This document shows, piece after piece, positions 1 to 10,985 of a stretch of 64,000 bases of DNA. Source of the DNA: Phylloscopus collybita (lineage: Eukaryota; Chordata; Aves; Passeriformes; Phylloscopidae); the NCBI GenBank assembly GCA_027886175.1, contig JAJNNQ010000019.1:16201501-16265500 (forward strand), written 5' to 3'. Position 1 is the first letter of the stretch. Every line of letters begins with the position of its first letter. The notes beneath the pieces were generated by a model, which ran no database searches, was not told the DNA's origin, and saw only the letters and a program-made list of their open reading frames with translations. Made by a program: the position numbers and the translations under genes.

Positions 1-582
1 CCTCTGAAAGGACAAAGCAGGGGAGCTCTCTCTTCCAGGAAGAGCAGGTTTCCATCCTCAGCTGGATTTTAGCACTGTTATGAGCAATCACCTCCTCCAG
101 GTTAAGCCTGCAAAGACGTCCCAAATCATGGATTTAAATGATAGCAAAAAAAAAAAATTCCCTGAACTCCTTAAAGTTAATGACGATCCTCATTTTCATT
201 TGCCACATATTCCTCTCCCGTAATAGCCATGTGCTAAATCTTCATGAGATGTTTTATAGTTTCACTGAAGGAATATTTGCATAATTATTAGTGCATAATC
301 TGCTTTAATGGGCCCACTGATTTTATGTTACAGATAAATGCGTGTGGTGTCAGGTTTAAGCACAGGGAGGTCTGGGCAGTGCTGGGGGGTGCTGTGTGTG
401 CTGCAGAGCTGTGCCCCTGGCTGTGCCCCACCCTGGGGACAATGTCCCCTGCCCGGGTCACACCGGCCTGGCTGGGCAGGGTGGGGCTCAGGATGGAGCT
501 GCCCTGGCCCTGGGGCAGCACAAGGGAAGCAGGGACTGCTGTGTCCCTCCCTGTGCCTCAGAACCATCAACCCCCAGCCTGT
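1..582. other. Unique non-coding sequence
   Basis: The first 340 bases are AT-rich and non-repetitive. They include a short A-run near 146 and several TAAT/ATTA cores around 270-310. From about 345 the sequence turns GC-rich with no recognisable repeat. The open frames here have no recognisable domain and run on into CR1 sequence. Confidence 0.6.
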
Positions 583-927
583 TTTCCAGCTGCAGCTCAG
601 GCTCCTTTCGGAGAGGGGATTTTTCTCTTCCACACAACAAATTTTGCTGGAAGCCCCCAGGAGATGCCCCAGTGCCAGTGAAGGAATCCTGCTGCACTCA
701 AGTGCACTCAGCACAGCTCGATGCCAAAATCCCAGAGTCCCAGGGTGGGTTGGGTTGGAAGGACCTCAGAGCCCACCCAGTGCCACCCCTGCCATGGCAG
801 GGACACCTCCCACTGTCCCAGGCTGCTCCCAGCCCCAGTGTCCAGCCTGGCTTTGGGCACTGCCAGGGATCCAGGGGCAGCCCCAGCTGCTCTGGGCACC
901 CTGTGCCACCCTGCCCACCCTGTCAGG
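583..927. repeat. Left arm of a 345-bp inverted duplication
   Basis: The reverse complement of this segment matches 2640-2983 with about 11 differences by eye (about 97% identity). The arm contains about 137 bp of sequence outside CR1 (583-720) followed by a minus-strand CR1 end (720-927). Both arms therefore share a CR1 and the same flank, which points to duplication of a DNA segment and not to two CR1 insertions. In this arm the CR1 stops at the breakpoint near 927, while in the right arm it continues. This arm is therefore probably the derived copy. Confidence 0.85.
720..927 (-). mobile_element. CR1 LINE fragment, 3' end
   Basis: The segment has the hallmark avian CR1 3' region read on the minus strand. 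The 'gggttggaaggacct' block is followed by the 'ccatggcagggacacctccc' block and then the 'ctgctctgggcaccctgtg' block. The CR1 3' terminus lies at about 720-733. The element is 5'-truncated, here by the duplication breakpoint. It has no coding capacity. Confidence 0.85.
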
Positions 928-2524
928 CAGGCACAGCCCCACAGCCCCTGCCCAGGGCCTGGGCACACAAGAGGAGCAGGCAGAAGCCGTGGCTCAGCAC
1001 CCTGGGGCTGGGGGCTCCTGCTCACACCCCCTTGGAAACTTCCCCTGCACTGACGTGGGGGTTATAAAAAGCAGCTCCTGAAGTAAGAGGAGTGAGGTGT
1101 GAGGAGGGTGTGATGACAGCAGCTATATAAGGAGGCAGCACAGAATTCTTGAGGGAAAGCATCAGACTTCTGCTATTTTCCAACCAGATCATCCCCTCGC
1201 TACGAAATGTCATTTCTAGAATTTTTTTAGACTGTTCTAATAGATACTGATAAATGTTCCTCTCCTCAGGGCTTGTCAGGAGCAGACGTGATTGATGCTA
1301 TCTTCAGAAGGAGACAAAAATGTTCTGTGCAGGATCTGCCACTGTGGCAGCTCTCAAAAACAATGGTCTGAACTGAGCAGTACAGAACACTTCTTAAATA
1401 TTTAAAATTCCTACAACTGCAATTGGGTTCTGAATCCCACCTCCTTCAGAAAGCCGTAGTAGGGACTTCTTCTAAATCTGGGAAAATAATCAGAAAAGAA
1501 AAAACTTCTCAAAATCTGTGGGCAACAGCACAGCCTGAGTACAGTCTGGGACAAGCTGCACTTTCTGCACTCTTTTTGAAAGTGCCAAAATTCAATTGAT
1601 ATTTTTTAATAAAATATTAACACGTTTTAATGGAGAGATCCTGCAGGCCCGAGCTGGAGGCAGGGAATGGCTCTGCTCTCCCAGATCCCAGCTCAAGCCC
1701 AAAATTAAGCTCTTAATGCCTTAATCAGGCAGAGAGTTGAGTGTACAATGACCTGTCCTTTAAGTGATATATTAAATTAACTTTCCTTATGTACTTTCGG
1801 TTGGCAGTTAAATATTTTCACATCGTTCTAGACCGCAGCAGACCATCAAAAGGGATTAGATGAGCTTTTTTTTTTTTTTTTTTTTTCCTCTATTAAATGA
1901 GAAATCCGTGTGGCAGCTGCAGCAGGGCCCACCCCACACCGGTTCACTGCCCTGCCCTTCTCTCCTGTGAAACTCCCATGGGAATCCTCCAGGATCGCGT
2001 CCCTGCTGGGCACCAGGCTTGGCAGAGGCCCCGGGAGTAAGGAGCCTCCTCCCGGGGGTCTCAGCTCTTTGAGGGGCTGAGCAGGGTAGCAGGTTTGTTT
2101 TCCCATAAAAGCTGACAAACCCCCTTAATCGTCCTCCAGTTATCCAGGCAACAACAGGAGACGGGTGAGGTTTTTATTTCTGTACACAGAACCTGTCAAA
2201 ACGCCGTGACTGAGCGTCGCTGTCACATCCCCAAATTGGGCATCCAGTAACCCTCCGGCCCTTGCAGCAGCTTTGATGGTTCCTCATTTCCATAAGGGGC
2301 TGAGCAGGAGGCTGCCACTGCACTGATTGCTCCTGCAGCCTCGTGTCCCTGTCCCTGTGCCCCAGGGATTTGTCACCGGGAGCAGAGGTGGGACTCCCCT
2401 CTCTGACACGGGCTCAGATTTTACATCCCCAAAATGAAGATTTAAAGATCATCCAGGGATCTGAGGCTTTGTTTGGCCTCGTCTGCAGGGGCCAACAAAG
2501 TGTCTCATCAAATAATTTTGAGTG
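928..2524. other. Spacer between inverted arms; AT-rich unique sequence
   Basis: About 1.6 kb lies between the left inverted arm and the CR1 of the right arm. The stretch at 1090-1860 is AT-rich and non-repetitive. A T21 run sits at 1866-1886, possibly an old retroposed poly-A tail on the minus strand or a simple repeat. No source gene was recognised next to it. The stretch at 1900-2500 is mixed composition without recognisable features. Confidence 0.6.
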
Positions 2525-2846
2525 GACCTACGAGAGAGCTGGAGAAGGACTTTGGGCAAGGGATGGAGGGACAGGACACAGGGAATGGCTCCCAGTGCCA
2601 GAGGGCAGGGCTGGGGGGGATTTGGGGCAGGAATTGTTCCCTGGCAGGGTGAGCAGGGTGGTACAGGGTGCCCAGAGCAGCTGTGGCTGCCCCTGGATCC
2701 TGGCAGTGCCCAAAGCCAGGCTGGACATTGGGGTTTGGAGCAACCTGGGACAGTGGGAGGTGTCCCTGCCATGGCAGGGGTGGCACTGGGTGGGCTCTGA
2801 GGTCCTTCCAACCCAACCCATCCTGGGACTCTGGGATTTTGGCATC
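2525..2846 (+). mobile_element. CR1 LINE fragment, 3' end
   Basis: The plus-strand CR1 3' region begins with the 'ggagaaggactttgggcaag' block. It continues through 'gctgtggctgcccctgga' to the terminal 'tccttccaacccaaccca' and 'gggattttggcat'. It is longer at its 5' side than the partner copy at 720-927. This supports the left arm being derived from this locus. Confidence 0.85.
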
Positions 2847-2983
2847 GAGCTGTGCTGAGTGCACTGGAGTGCAGCAGGATTCCTTCACTGGCACTGGGGC
2901 ATCTCCTGGGGGCTTCCAGCAAAATTTGTTGTGTGGAAGAGAAAAATCCCCTCTCCGAAAGGAGCCTGAGCTGCAGCTGGAAA
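2640..2983. repeat. Right arm of the 345-bp inverted duplication
   Basis: This is the reverse-complement partner of 583-927, separated from it by about 1.7 kb. Only one difference was counted in the non-CR1 part of the arms and about ten in the CR1 part. The non-CR1 flank lies at 2847-2983 and is not found elsewhere in the window. Confidence 0.85.
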
Positions 2984-3699
2984 GCCTTGGCTCCTGAGGG
3001 CTCTGCCTGCCTGTGAGACCAGCCCAAAGCAGAACAGAACCCTGAGTGAAGCTTTGAAGCTCAGAAGTGTCCATGGAACTCCCCCCCACCATCCGGTGTG
3101 GAAAACTCAGCCCTTTTGTCTCTGACAGACAAATGATCAGTGCCCTCCTTTGTAAGGGATGCAGCTGGAGGAGATTAGGAAATAACTTCTGGATAAATAG
3201 ATTTATTAGTGCAATTTGGTTTTACATGGCCAGAATGGAGTGTTTATAAAATATTTATGGAGTTTGCCTTTGCAGTGATGGAACAAGAACCAGTTTAACA
3301 ATGTGTGGGGCTTCATTAGTGCTGCTCCACAGTCAGGTTTGCTCTGTCTCCTCTTGTCACTTCATTAAGTTGGCCCTCGTGATAGATTGGCCCAAATCAC
3401 TAATTAATAATTACCTCTTCTGTAGAAAATCAGATGCCTGGAGCTGGCACTGCTGGCCATGAATTTAAGATTATGCACAAACCTGTGTGCCTTTCTCTGC
3501 TCCGTATTTAAGTCATCCTGCTATTCATCCAAAACCTCATCAGAACAGATAATAAAGCACTTCACGAACAGATGTGCCACTTATTCATCCAGTTCTAGCA
3601 CGATAATGACGAAAATTTAATCTGGAGTGTCTATGGAAGATGATCTGAAAGACAGATTGGTGTGAATAATGAAGGGCCCAGACAAGGAGAGAAGGCTGC
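2984..3699. other. Unique block; candidate conserved non-coding element
   Basis: The block is AT-rich and non-repetitive. At 3180-3680 there is a dense set of homeodomain-type cores, such as 'ctaattaataatta' near 3401 and several TTAAT/ATTTAA motifs. There is no open frame beyond a 60-codon chance frame. The texture resembles vertebrate enhancers, but conservation cannot be tested here. Confidence 0.3.
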
Positions 3700-5330
3700 G
3701 GTGGGGAGGGGCTCATTAACAAGTCCCCTGGTGGGAGGGGTTCATTAACTCCCCCAATGGGGAGGGGCTCATTAACTGCCCCAGTGGGAGGTGCTCATTA
3801 ACTGCCCTGATAGGGAGGGGCTCATTAACAACTCCCCTGGTGGGAGGTGCTCATTAACTGCCCTGGTGGGAGGGGCTCATTAACTGCCCTGGTGGGAGGG
3901 GCTCATTAACTGCCCCAGTGGGAGGGGCTCATTAACAACTCCCCTGGTGGGGAGGGGTTCATTAACTGCCCCGATGGGGAGGGGCTCATTAACTGCCCTG
4001 GTGGGAGGGGCTCATTAACTGTCCCAGTGGGAGAGGCTCATTAATTGCCCCAGTGGGAGGGGCTCATTAACAACTCCCCTGGTGGGGAGGGGTTCATTAA
4101 CTGCCCCGATGGGGAGGGGCTCATTAACTGCCCTGGTGGGAGGGGCTCATTAACTGTCCCAGTGGGAGAGGCTCATTAATTGCCCCAGTGGGAGGTGCTC
4201 ATTAACTGCCCTGATAGGGAGGGGCTCATTAATTGCCCCAGTGGGAGGTGCTCATTAACTGCCCTGATAGGGAGGGGCTCATTAACTGCCCTGGTGGGAG
4301 GGGCTCATTAACTGCCCTGATGGGAGGGGCTCATTAACAACTCCCCTGGTGGGGAGGGGTTCATTAACTCCCCCAATGGGGAGGGGCTCATTAACTGCCC
4401 CAATGAGGAGGGGCTCATTAACTGCCCTGGTGGGAGGGGCTCATTAACAGCTCTGATGGGGAGGGGCTCATTAACTGCCCCAGTGGGAGGGGCTCATTAA
4501 CTCCCCCAATGGGGAGGGGCTCATTAATTGCCCCAGTGGGGAGGGGCTCATTAACTCCCCCAATGGGGAGGGGCTCATTAACTTCTCTGGTGGGAGGGGC
4601 TCATTAACTGCTCTGATGGGGAGGGGCTCATTAACTGCCCCAGTGGGAGGGGCTCATTAACTGCCCTGGTGGGAGGGGCTCATTAACTGCCCTGATGGGG
4701 AGGGGCTCATTAACTCCCCCAATGGGGAGGGGCTCATTAACTGCCCCAGTGGGAGGGGATCATTAACTGCCCTGGTGGGAGGGGCTCATTAACTGCCCCA
4801 GTGGGAGGGGCTCATTAACTGCCCCAGTGGGAGGGGCTCATTAACTGCCCTGATGGGGAGGGGCTCATTAACTGCCCTGGTGGGAGGGGCTCATTAACTG
4901 CCCTGGTGGGAGGGGCTCATTAATTGCCCCAGTGGGAGGGGCTCATTAACAACTCCCCTGGTGGGGAGGGGTTCATTAACTGCCCCAATGGGGAGGGGCT
5001 CATTAACTGCCCTGATGGGGAGGGGCTCATTAACTGCCCTGGTGGGAGGGGCTCATTAATTGCCCCAGTGGGAGGGGCTCATTAACTGCCCCAATGGGGA
5101 GGGGCTCATTAACTGCTCTGATGGGGAGGGGCTCATTAACTGCCCTGGTGGGAGGGGCTCATTAACTGCTCCGATGGGGAGGGGCTCATTAACTGCCCTG
5201 GTGGGAGGGGCTCATTAACTGCTCTGATGGGGAGGGGCTCATTAACTGCTCTGATGGGGAGGGGCTCATTAACTGCCCTGGTGGGAGGGGCTCATTAACT
5301 GCTCTGATGGGGAGGGGCTCATTAACTGCC
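3700..5330. repeat. 1.6-kb minisatellite, about 27-bp unit (about 60 copies)
   Basis: Tandem copies of a 26-28 bp unit built on 'gggaggggctcattaactgc' with a variable 'ccctggt/cccagt/ctgatg' linker. A five-unit block of about 135 bp beginning near 3934 is repeated almost exactly from about 4069, so a higher-order repeat is present. Variants include 'ttaattg' for 'ttaactg', 'gtgctc' for 'gggctc', and an inserted 'aactcc' module. The array ends cleanly at about 5330 beside a short hexanucleotide repeat. There is no coding potential. Confidence 0.95.
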
Positions 5331-5351
5331 CCCGCAGCTCTGGCAGAGGCC

Positions 5352-5404
5352 AGCAGAAGCAGAAGCAGAAGCAGAAGCAGAAGCAGAAGCAGAAGCAGAA
5401 GCAG
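5352..5404. repeat. (AGAAGC)n microsatellite
   Basis: About nine perfect copies of the hexamer AGAAGC follow the large minisatellite by about 20 bp. Frames through it give Ser-Arg or Leu-rich runs that are artefacts. Confidence 0.95.
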
Positions 5405-6808
5405 GCTCCCCCCGGGCTGGGCCCCTCCAGGAGCGCCTCTTTCTGCAGATGGAAATGCTCTCGATTGCTTTCCCTTTAAAGAAGGATAAAAGGTAATTGC
5501 TCTTACAGCTGTGAGCAACATCTGACGCTGCAAAACGCTGAAAGCACATGGAAAAGAGAGCTGGGAGAGTCCAGATACGCCCAGAGTGGGGGGGATAGCA
5601 TGCAAAGCTGAATATTTAGCCAAAACATGAAAAAAAAATGCGGAGACAAGTGGAAATTTATGAGGCCAACTTGCTCTGAAGAGCCATTTAGCCCTCGTTA
5701 TCCAGATATACATTTATTTATCTGTCTCCTCTACAGGCTCTTATTGATCCTTGTCAATGGAAAACATCGGGAATGTGGGGCAGCAGGGAGGCACGCTGGA
5801 GGTGAATATTTGCAGCTGGAGCTGCACTGCTCTGTAAAGTCTGTTAGCAGTCAAAAAGATCATTTAACCCCCAAAGTGCCTTTGAAGAACAAAAAGCTGG
5901 TCCAGGAATGCTGGAGAGGGGGCCTGGACAGACAAACAGCCACCCTGGTGTCCCCCCAGCAGGAAAGGCAGGGGCCCTGCAGGGAAACATCCAGAAGAGC
6001 ACCCCAGAAATGCAGCCTGCACGGAGCAGGGGCATGGAACAGGACACAGCCCTGACCCCCAAGAGTGGCACTGACTGCCAGGCTGCCCCATCCCCTCTGT
6101 GGCCAGAGCAGGGGGACATCCCCTGAATGCCCCCAGCCAGCAGAGCCAAAGTTATTCCCTCTCAAAAATGACCCAGAGGGGAACCAGCCCCATAACAGCA
6201 AATCTTTCCTTTAACAGCTTGTCAGCAAAGAAATCCTGCTTTTCACACCAGAAATATTGTCAGCCTCCCTCAGCATCTGTCACAGCAGCAGCAGCAAAGC
6301 CACAAATCTGGGTTAAAGAGATGGGAAAGAGAAGGGGTTTGAGGGGCCAGTGTGGAGCTGGGCATGTTTGGGGCCAGGGCCTTGGCTGGGCCAGCAGGGG
6401 CAGGGAGGGGAAGGCTGCAGCTCCTTCCTCGTGGGCTGGGCTCCGTGGCTGCAGGCACTGGGGTCTGCCAGGGCAGAGCTCTTCTCTCTTTGTTACCCCC
6501 TCGCCCAGTTTGTTTGACTTTGCTTCAGTTTCCCATTGCTTTTGATGGGAGCAGGGTTTGCTCTCCTTCCCTGAGCCCTTCTGCTGTGGCAGCCCCCAAA
6601 GGCAGCAGCCAGGGCTGGGTCCCATTTGCTGGACACCCCCAGGACCTGTGCAGGTCACCTGGCCAGGGAAGAACCTGGGAACTCCTGCCCTGGCTCCTTC
6701 AGCCCCAGGCTGGAGGTGCTGGGAATCACCTGTGACAACAGAGATCACCAGGGGGCTTGAGGGGCTCCAAAGATAAGGGAGAAACCAGATGCCAAAGCTG
6801 GGAGTCCT
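5405..6808. other. Unique non-coding sequence
   Basis: The sequence is mixed: AT-rich at 5450-5900 and GC-richer after 5900. A short (CAG)-type run lies near 6283-6297. No CR1, LTR or exon signature was recognised. Overlapping frames on both strands at 5844-6748 reflect GC-rich, stop-poor sequence. Confidence 0.6.
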
Positions 6809-6918
6809 GGGGCTGCCTGTCCTTCCCCAGGGGCTGCCTGTCCTTCCCCAGGGGCTGCCTGTCCTTCTCCAGGGGCTGCCTGTCCTTCCCCAGGAGCTGC
6901 CTGTCCCTCCCCAGGTGA
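6809..6918. repeat. 20-bp minisatellite (about 5 copies)
   Basis: Tandem units of 'ggggctgcctgtccttcccc' with single-base variants. The array is short and ends at the 'aggtgagg' sequence near 6915. Confidence 0.9.
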
Positions 6919-7690
6919 GGAGCAGTGTCCCCAGGCAGGAGCCTCTGGCTGGGCTTGGGAGATGTGAGCAGTCACCAGCAGATTTCAGTTTCCTTGGTGA
7001 TCGCTGTCAGATCCGAAACACAAAGCTGAAAGGAAAATAGGAGTGTATCAGAACTAATTATATACATTCATGTTAATTACACACCTTCTCTTGCAGCCTC
7101 TCATGGAGTCGATTTTAGTGCTTTCTGCTTCTCAAGGACTGCCACGAACTGGTCAAAAGGATGAGCATTTAATCTTCCAGTGGTAGACCAGACATTTTAA
7201 TACTGAAGATTGTTTTATTCTTAGGGTGCCTTCAATACAGGATATGCATCTTCCCAAGGACAAATAATTACTGCAACAGCCCAGAGCAATTTGTCAGGAG
7301 AACGACCCTGAGAGTAGTTAAAGTTCATAAGGTACAACATGAGTCACCATTACAAAATAACAGAACTATTTCTCTCAATGACAAGAGGTGAAAATTCAAT
7401 AGCAAAGGGCTGTGAAATATGAGGACCCCAACTAAATCAGGGATGAGTAGAAGAGGGATTACAGTCAGTGCTCATTTGGGAAGCAAATGTGAGACGATGT
7501 GTTTTGAGTGCTGGAGAGAAAATTTGGTATCTTTGGTAACACAGCTATAAAGGAAGAACCTCCAAATAGTTTTCGTTTCTTACTGTAGTCATGGAACTCA
7601 AAAAGGCAAGTGAATAATGAATGAGTAATCCCAGGAAGCATTTAAGGACTCAGCATTCCAAGTGCTGATGGCTCAGCGGCCAGGCCTGGT
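6919..7690. other. Unique AT-rich block; candidate conserved non-coding element
   Basis: From about 7000 to 7650 the sequence is non-repetitive and AT-rich, with almost no CpG. It has 'aactaattatatacattcat' near 7051 and several further AT motifs. No ORF of note is present. It contrasts sharply with the repeat arrays on both sides. Conservation is untested. Confidence 0.3.
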
Positions 7691-7860
7691 CCAGCAGCTC
7701 CCAGGGACAGCAGGACCCAGGGTCAGCAGGACACAGGGACAGCCCAGGGCTGGTCCAGCAGGACACAGGGACAGCAGAACCCAGGGACAGCAGGACACAG
7801 GGACAGCAGGACACAGGGACAGCAGAACCCAGGGACAGCAGGACACAGGGACAGGTCAGG
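7691..7860. repeat. 18-bp minisatellite (cagggacagcaggacaca)
   Basis: Degenerate tandem units of 'cagggacagcaggacaca' interleave with 'cagaacccagggacag' variants. About eight to nine units are present. The first part is imperfect and includes two 'ggctggtccagcag' interruptions. Confidence 0.9.
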
Positions 7861-7984
7861 GCTGCAGGAGCTGCAGGAAGGGTGGCAGTACCCAGGATTC
7901 CAGGGCTGTGCTCACACCTGGAGCAGCTCCGTGCTGCCCAGCATTCACAGGGGGCTCAGGACATGTCTGGGGACACCCGGGCTG

Positions 7985-8150
7985 CTCCTCCAGGGCAGGG
8001 CAGGGCAGGGAGGGGCAGGACAGGGCAGGACAGGGCAGGGAGGAGTAGGGAGGGGCAGGACCAGGTAGGGTGGGGCAGGGCAGGACAGGGTGGGGCAGGG
8101 AGGGGCAGGGCAGGATGAGGCAGGACAGGGCAGGGAGGGGCAGCAGTGAG
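7985..8150. repeat. G-rich (gggcagg/acagg) array
   Basis: A purine-biased array of GGGCAGG, GGACAGG and GGGAGG modules lies on the plus strand. Many closely spaced G3-G4 runs make it a strong candidate for G-quadruplex formation. There is no fixed unit length. Confidence 0.85.
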
Positions 8151-8894
8151 GTGAGCCCTGGGGTTTTCCAGCCCTGCTGGCTGCAGGACAGAGGCTGCTG
8201 TGGCCCAGCTCTCTCCATGCCCACGCTGCCCTGTTGCCTGTGACTCACCCCTCTGTCAGGACAGCCCTGGGCAGCTGGGCTCTGCTCCCCAGAGCCTGGA
8301 GCAGGCAGGGCCCAGCAGGGCTGGCAGAGCAGGGCCACAGGCAGCACTGCCACGGCTGCACAGGGCTCTGATGGATTGCACACCATCGGAAATATCATAG
8401 GAGAGTGTATTTCATCCAGACAGGAAACTTTAAGCAGGACACAACAGACATTTTTCTTGCAATATTAACAATTTACCATCTGAACTTTATCTTCTCCTTG
8501 GATAATAACCACCAGCCACTGGGCAAAGGAACAATTGATTTAAGATCTCAATCAAAGGAAAGCATTCCTCTTATCTGGATAGCCAAGCAAGGGAGCAGCA
8601 GTCAGCTGGGGTTAGTGTACATTTGTCAGTCCATTAAAAGCACGGGCTCCAGATCTATAGAAGGGCTGTAAGACATTTGTGGAAATGACTCTTGCAAAAA
8701 TCTTTAGTGGTTAAGTGCCTGCCATCTAAGCCTTCCCTTGATTTCCACAACGCTTACTCAAAAAGACAGGGGGAAAAATGACACTCCCTGTACTCAGACT
8801 TTCTTCCCTTTCTCCACATGCTTTTCCTTGATGATTGAATTGCTCCATGATTTAATTGCTGCTCTGGCAAGGAGCAGTGTGATGCACAGGGGAC
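8151..8894. other. Unique non-coding sequence
   Basis: The left half (to about 8380) is GC-rich. The right half (8400-8870) is AT-rich and non-repetitive, including 'gtgtacatttgtcagtcc' near 8617. No exon or repeat signature was recognised. Confidence 0.55.
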
Positions 8895-9045
8895 TCCCCC
8901 CAGAATCCCAGGATTACTGAGGTTGGAAAATACCCCCAAGACCATGGAGTCCCAGCTGTGCCCATCCTCACCCTGTCCCCAGCCCCAAGCACCAAGTGCC
9001 ACCTCCAGCCCTTCCCTGGGCACCTCCAGGGATGGGCACTGATGC
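8895..9045 (-). mobile_element. CR1 LINE fragment, 3' end (different subfamily)
   Basis: The minus-strand CR1 end has 'ccaggattactgaggttgga' at its 3' terminus. The 'aagtgccacctccagccctt' and 'gggcacctccagggatggg' blocks follow. It belongs to the same subfamily as 38575-38795 and differs from the 720-927 type. Confidence 0.8.
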
Positions 9046-10909
9046 TCCTGCCCCACTCACCTCAGAATTATTGCTGCTCTAGGCCAGCAGTTCTGAGAGC
9101 AAGCATTATTCCAGATGTTTCAGCGGGGCAGCCCTGCGGCACATTAAATCCAGATGTGCCAGCAGCAGCCCCTGGTACCCCAGAGCACCCCCAGGCTGGC
9201 AGTGTCCCAGCAGGCCCAGGGATGTGTTTACTTTGCCCAGGGCTGTCAGGGTGGGCTCAGGCTGCACTGTGGCAATTTCCATGGCTGCTGGCACAGAGCT
9301 GCCTGGAAAGGAGCTCGGCTGCTCTCTCCATGTTGGGAAGAGCCTGCCAGGCTGGCTGTGCTCACACACGGGGCTGCTGCTGTCCCTGCTGCAGCTGGGG
9401 CTGTCCTGGGCTGCATCATCCCACACTGCAAATCCTCTCCTCTTCCTCACAGAGGAGAGAGGTCCTTGGTGGGGTGGGCAGCTGGGAGAAAGGAGAAGTG
9501 CAGCTGCACCCCAAAGAACATTCTGGAATGTCTGATCTGATCTGATCTGAGCTGCTGCAGCACCAGGAGGACAAGGACGGGGCGAAGAGCAAAGAGTGCC
9601 CAGAGTCCCTGTTCCCTTCAGCACAACCCTCCCCAGGACAAGCAAGTGCTTCTGCAAGACCCAAAAAGCCCCAAAAGCCAAGAAGGCAGGATGGCCCTGA
9701 CCCCACAGTCACAGCAGGCACCCAGCAGGGTGGGCAACCCCCTGCTGCCCATTCCCTGGAACTCCCCGTAGCTCAGAGCAATAAGAAATATTGAATCAAG
9801 GTGGATTGGAAATCTTTTTACTCCAGCAATCTCCAGCAGGATGATTTCCCTCTGGCTCTCAATCTCCTGCATCCATGTGATGTTTCCTAACGTACCAAGG
9901 ACTAAAAGAAAAGTCACATAAAAAATACCTGAGCTCCATGGAGCCTGAATTCCCAATGAATTGAGCATCATCAATCAGGCCAAACAATTAACTGAGTCAT
10001 TAAATCTAAAATTATTCCAGAACCAAAGGGACTTTGGTCCAGTGTAGGAGAGTCAAAAAAACATTTAGTGCCAGTTTAGCTCAGTTCCTGCCTTTACTCA
10101 TTTGCACTCCCTTCTCTGGACTTTCCATGAAGAATTGTCCCTTTGCCCAAAGGGTTTCTCTCCTGGGAAGTGCAGTCCCTGAGATCTCCCCTTCAGCACC
10201 AGCTCCTCCTGCCTGCTGCTTTGAGGGAAGCCTTTAAGCAGGAGGTTCTGTGGGAAGCCTCACTTCTCAAGAAAAACAGATTTTTCCTGTTGCCATAAAA
10301 AAAAATCTGCCCAGCTCTTCTGAGTATCCTTGGCGTGTCGTTCCCTGCTGTAATTCCTACACCTAATTATTAAATGCCTGAGCAATCACCTGGCAAAGCA
10401 CCGTTGTGCAAGCTCTGTCATTGTCCCTCCATGTGCTGGCACCTGGCTGAGCAGAAGGCAGCGTGGCATGGGGTAACTGCAGCCACATCCCTGTGTGTGC
10501 ACGGGGAGTGCAGCTGAGCTCTGCCATGGAACAGGAATCAGCTGGGATGGCCCCAGCAGCCCTTTCCCCCTCCCAGAGCCCCCCAGAGCCCCCCCAGAGC
10601 CCACTGCTGGGCCTGGACCATCTCCCCCCAGCACAGCCCTGCACTCTGGGCTCAGGTGCCCATAAACACTGATGGCACAGCTCAGCAGCTTAAAATACAA
10701 GGGGAAGAAATGGAGAATGGCCACAAAACATTTACTGTCAAATAAGCTCCGAGTGCTTTTATAACTGTTACTCACGTCACGAGATACTGCTGAGACAGGG
10801 TGATAAACACTTCCAGCCATAAAACCACTCTGTAGGTGCTTCCTAAGTCACCTCCAAGTATTTCAGTGCAGAAAACTTTTTTGGTGAGGTCATTGCACTG
10901 AACACCTCC
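9046..10909. other. Unique non-coding sequence
   Basis: About 1.9 kb of mixed composition. The only simple sequence is a pentanucleotide run (TCTGA)4 at 9531-9551. GC-rich 9080-9700 yields overlapping chance frames on both strands (up to 195 codons) with no recognisable domain. The stretch at 9770-10050 and that at 10690-10900 are AT-richer and unique. Confidence 0.55.
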
Positions 10910-10985
10910 CAAGCACCACCCAGGGCTCTTGGGGGCTGGATGGACTCCACCATCCTGGAGGTCTTTTCCAGCCTTAAGGAGCTCA
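10910..10985 (+). mobile_element. CR1 LINE 3' tip
   Basis: This short 5'-truncated CR1 end reads 'ctggatggactccaccatcc' then 'ggtcttttccagccttaa'. That matches the last 70 or so bases of the avian CR1 3' UTR on the plus strand. Confidence 0.65.

Noticed and set aside
338..1081. 247-residue plus-strand frame
   Set aside because: It runs through GC-rich DNA and an antisense CR1 fragment, and has no recognisable domain.
5189..5713. 174-residue minus-strand frame with Leu run and 'signal peptide' look
   Set aside because: The Leu run is the AGAAGC microsatellite in reverse and the C-terminal part is the 27-bp minisatellite.
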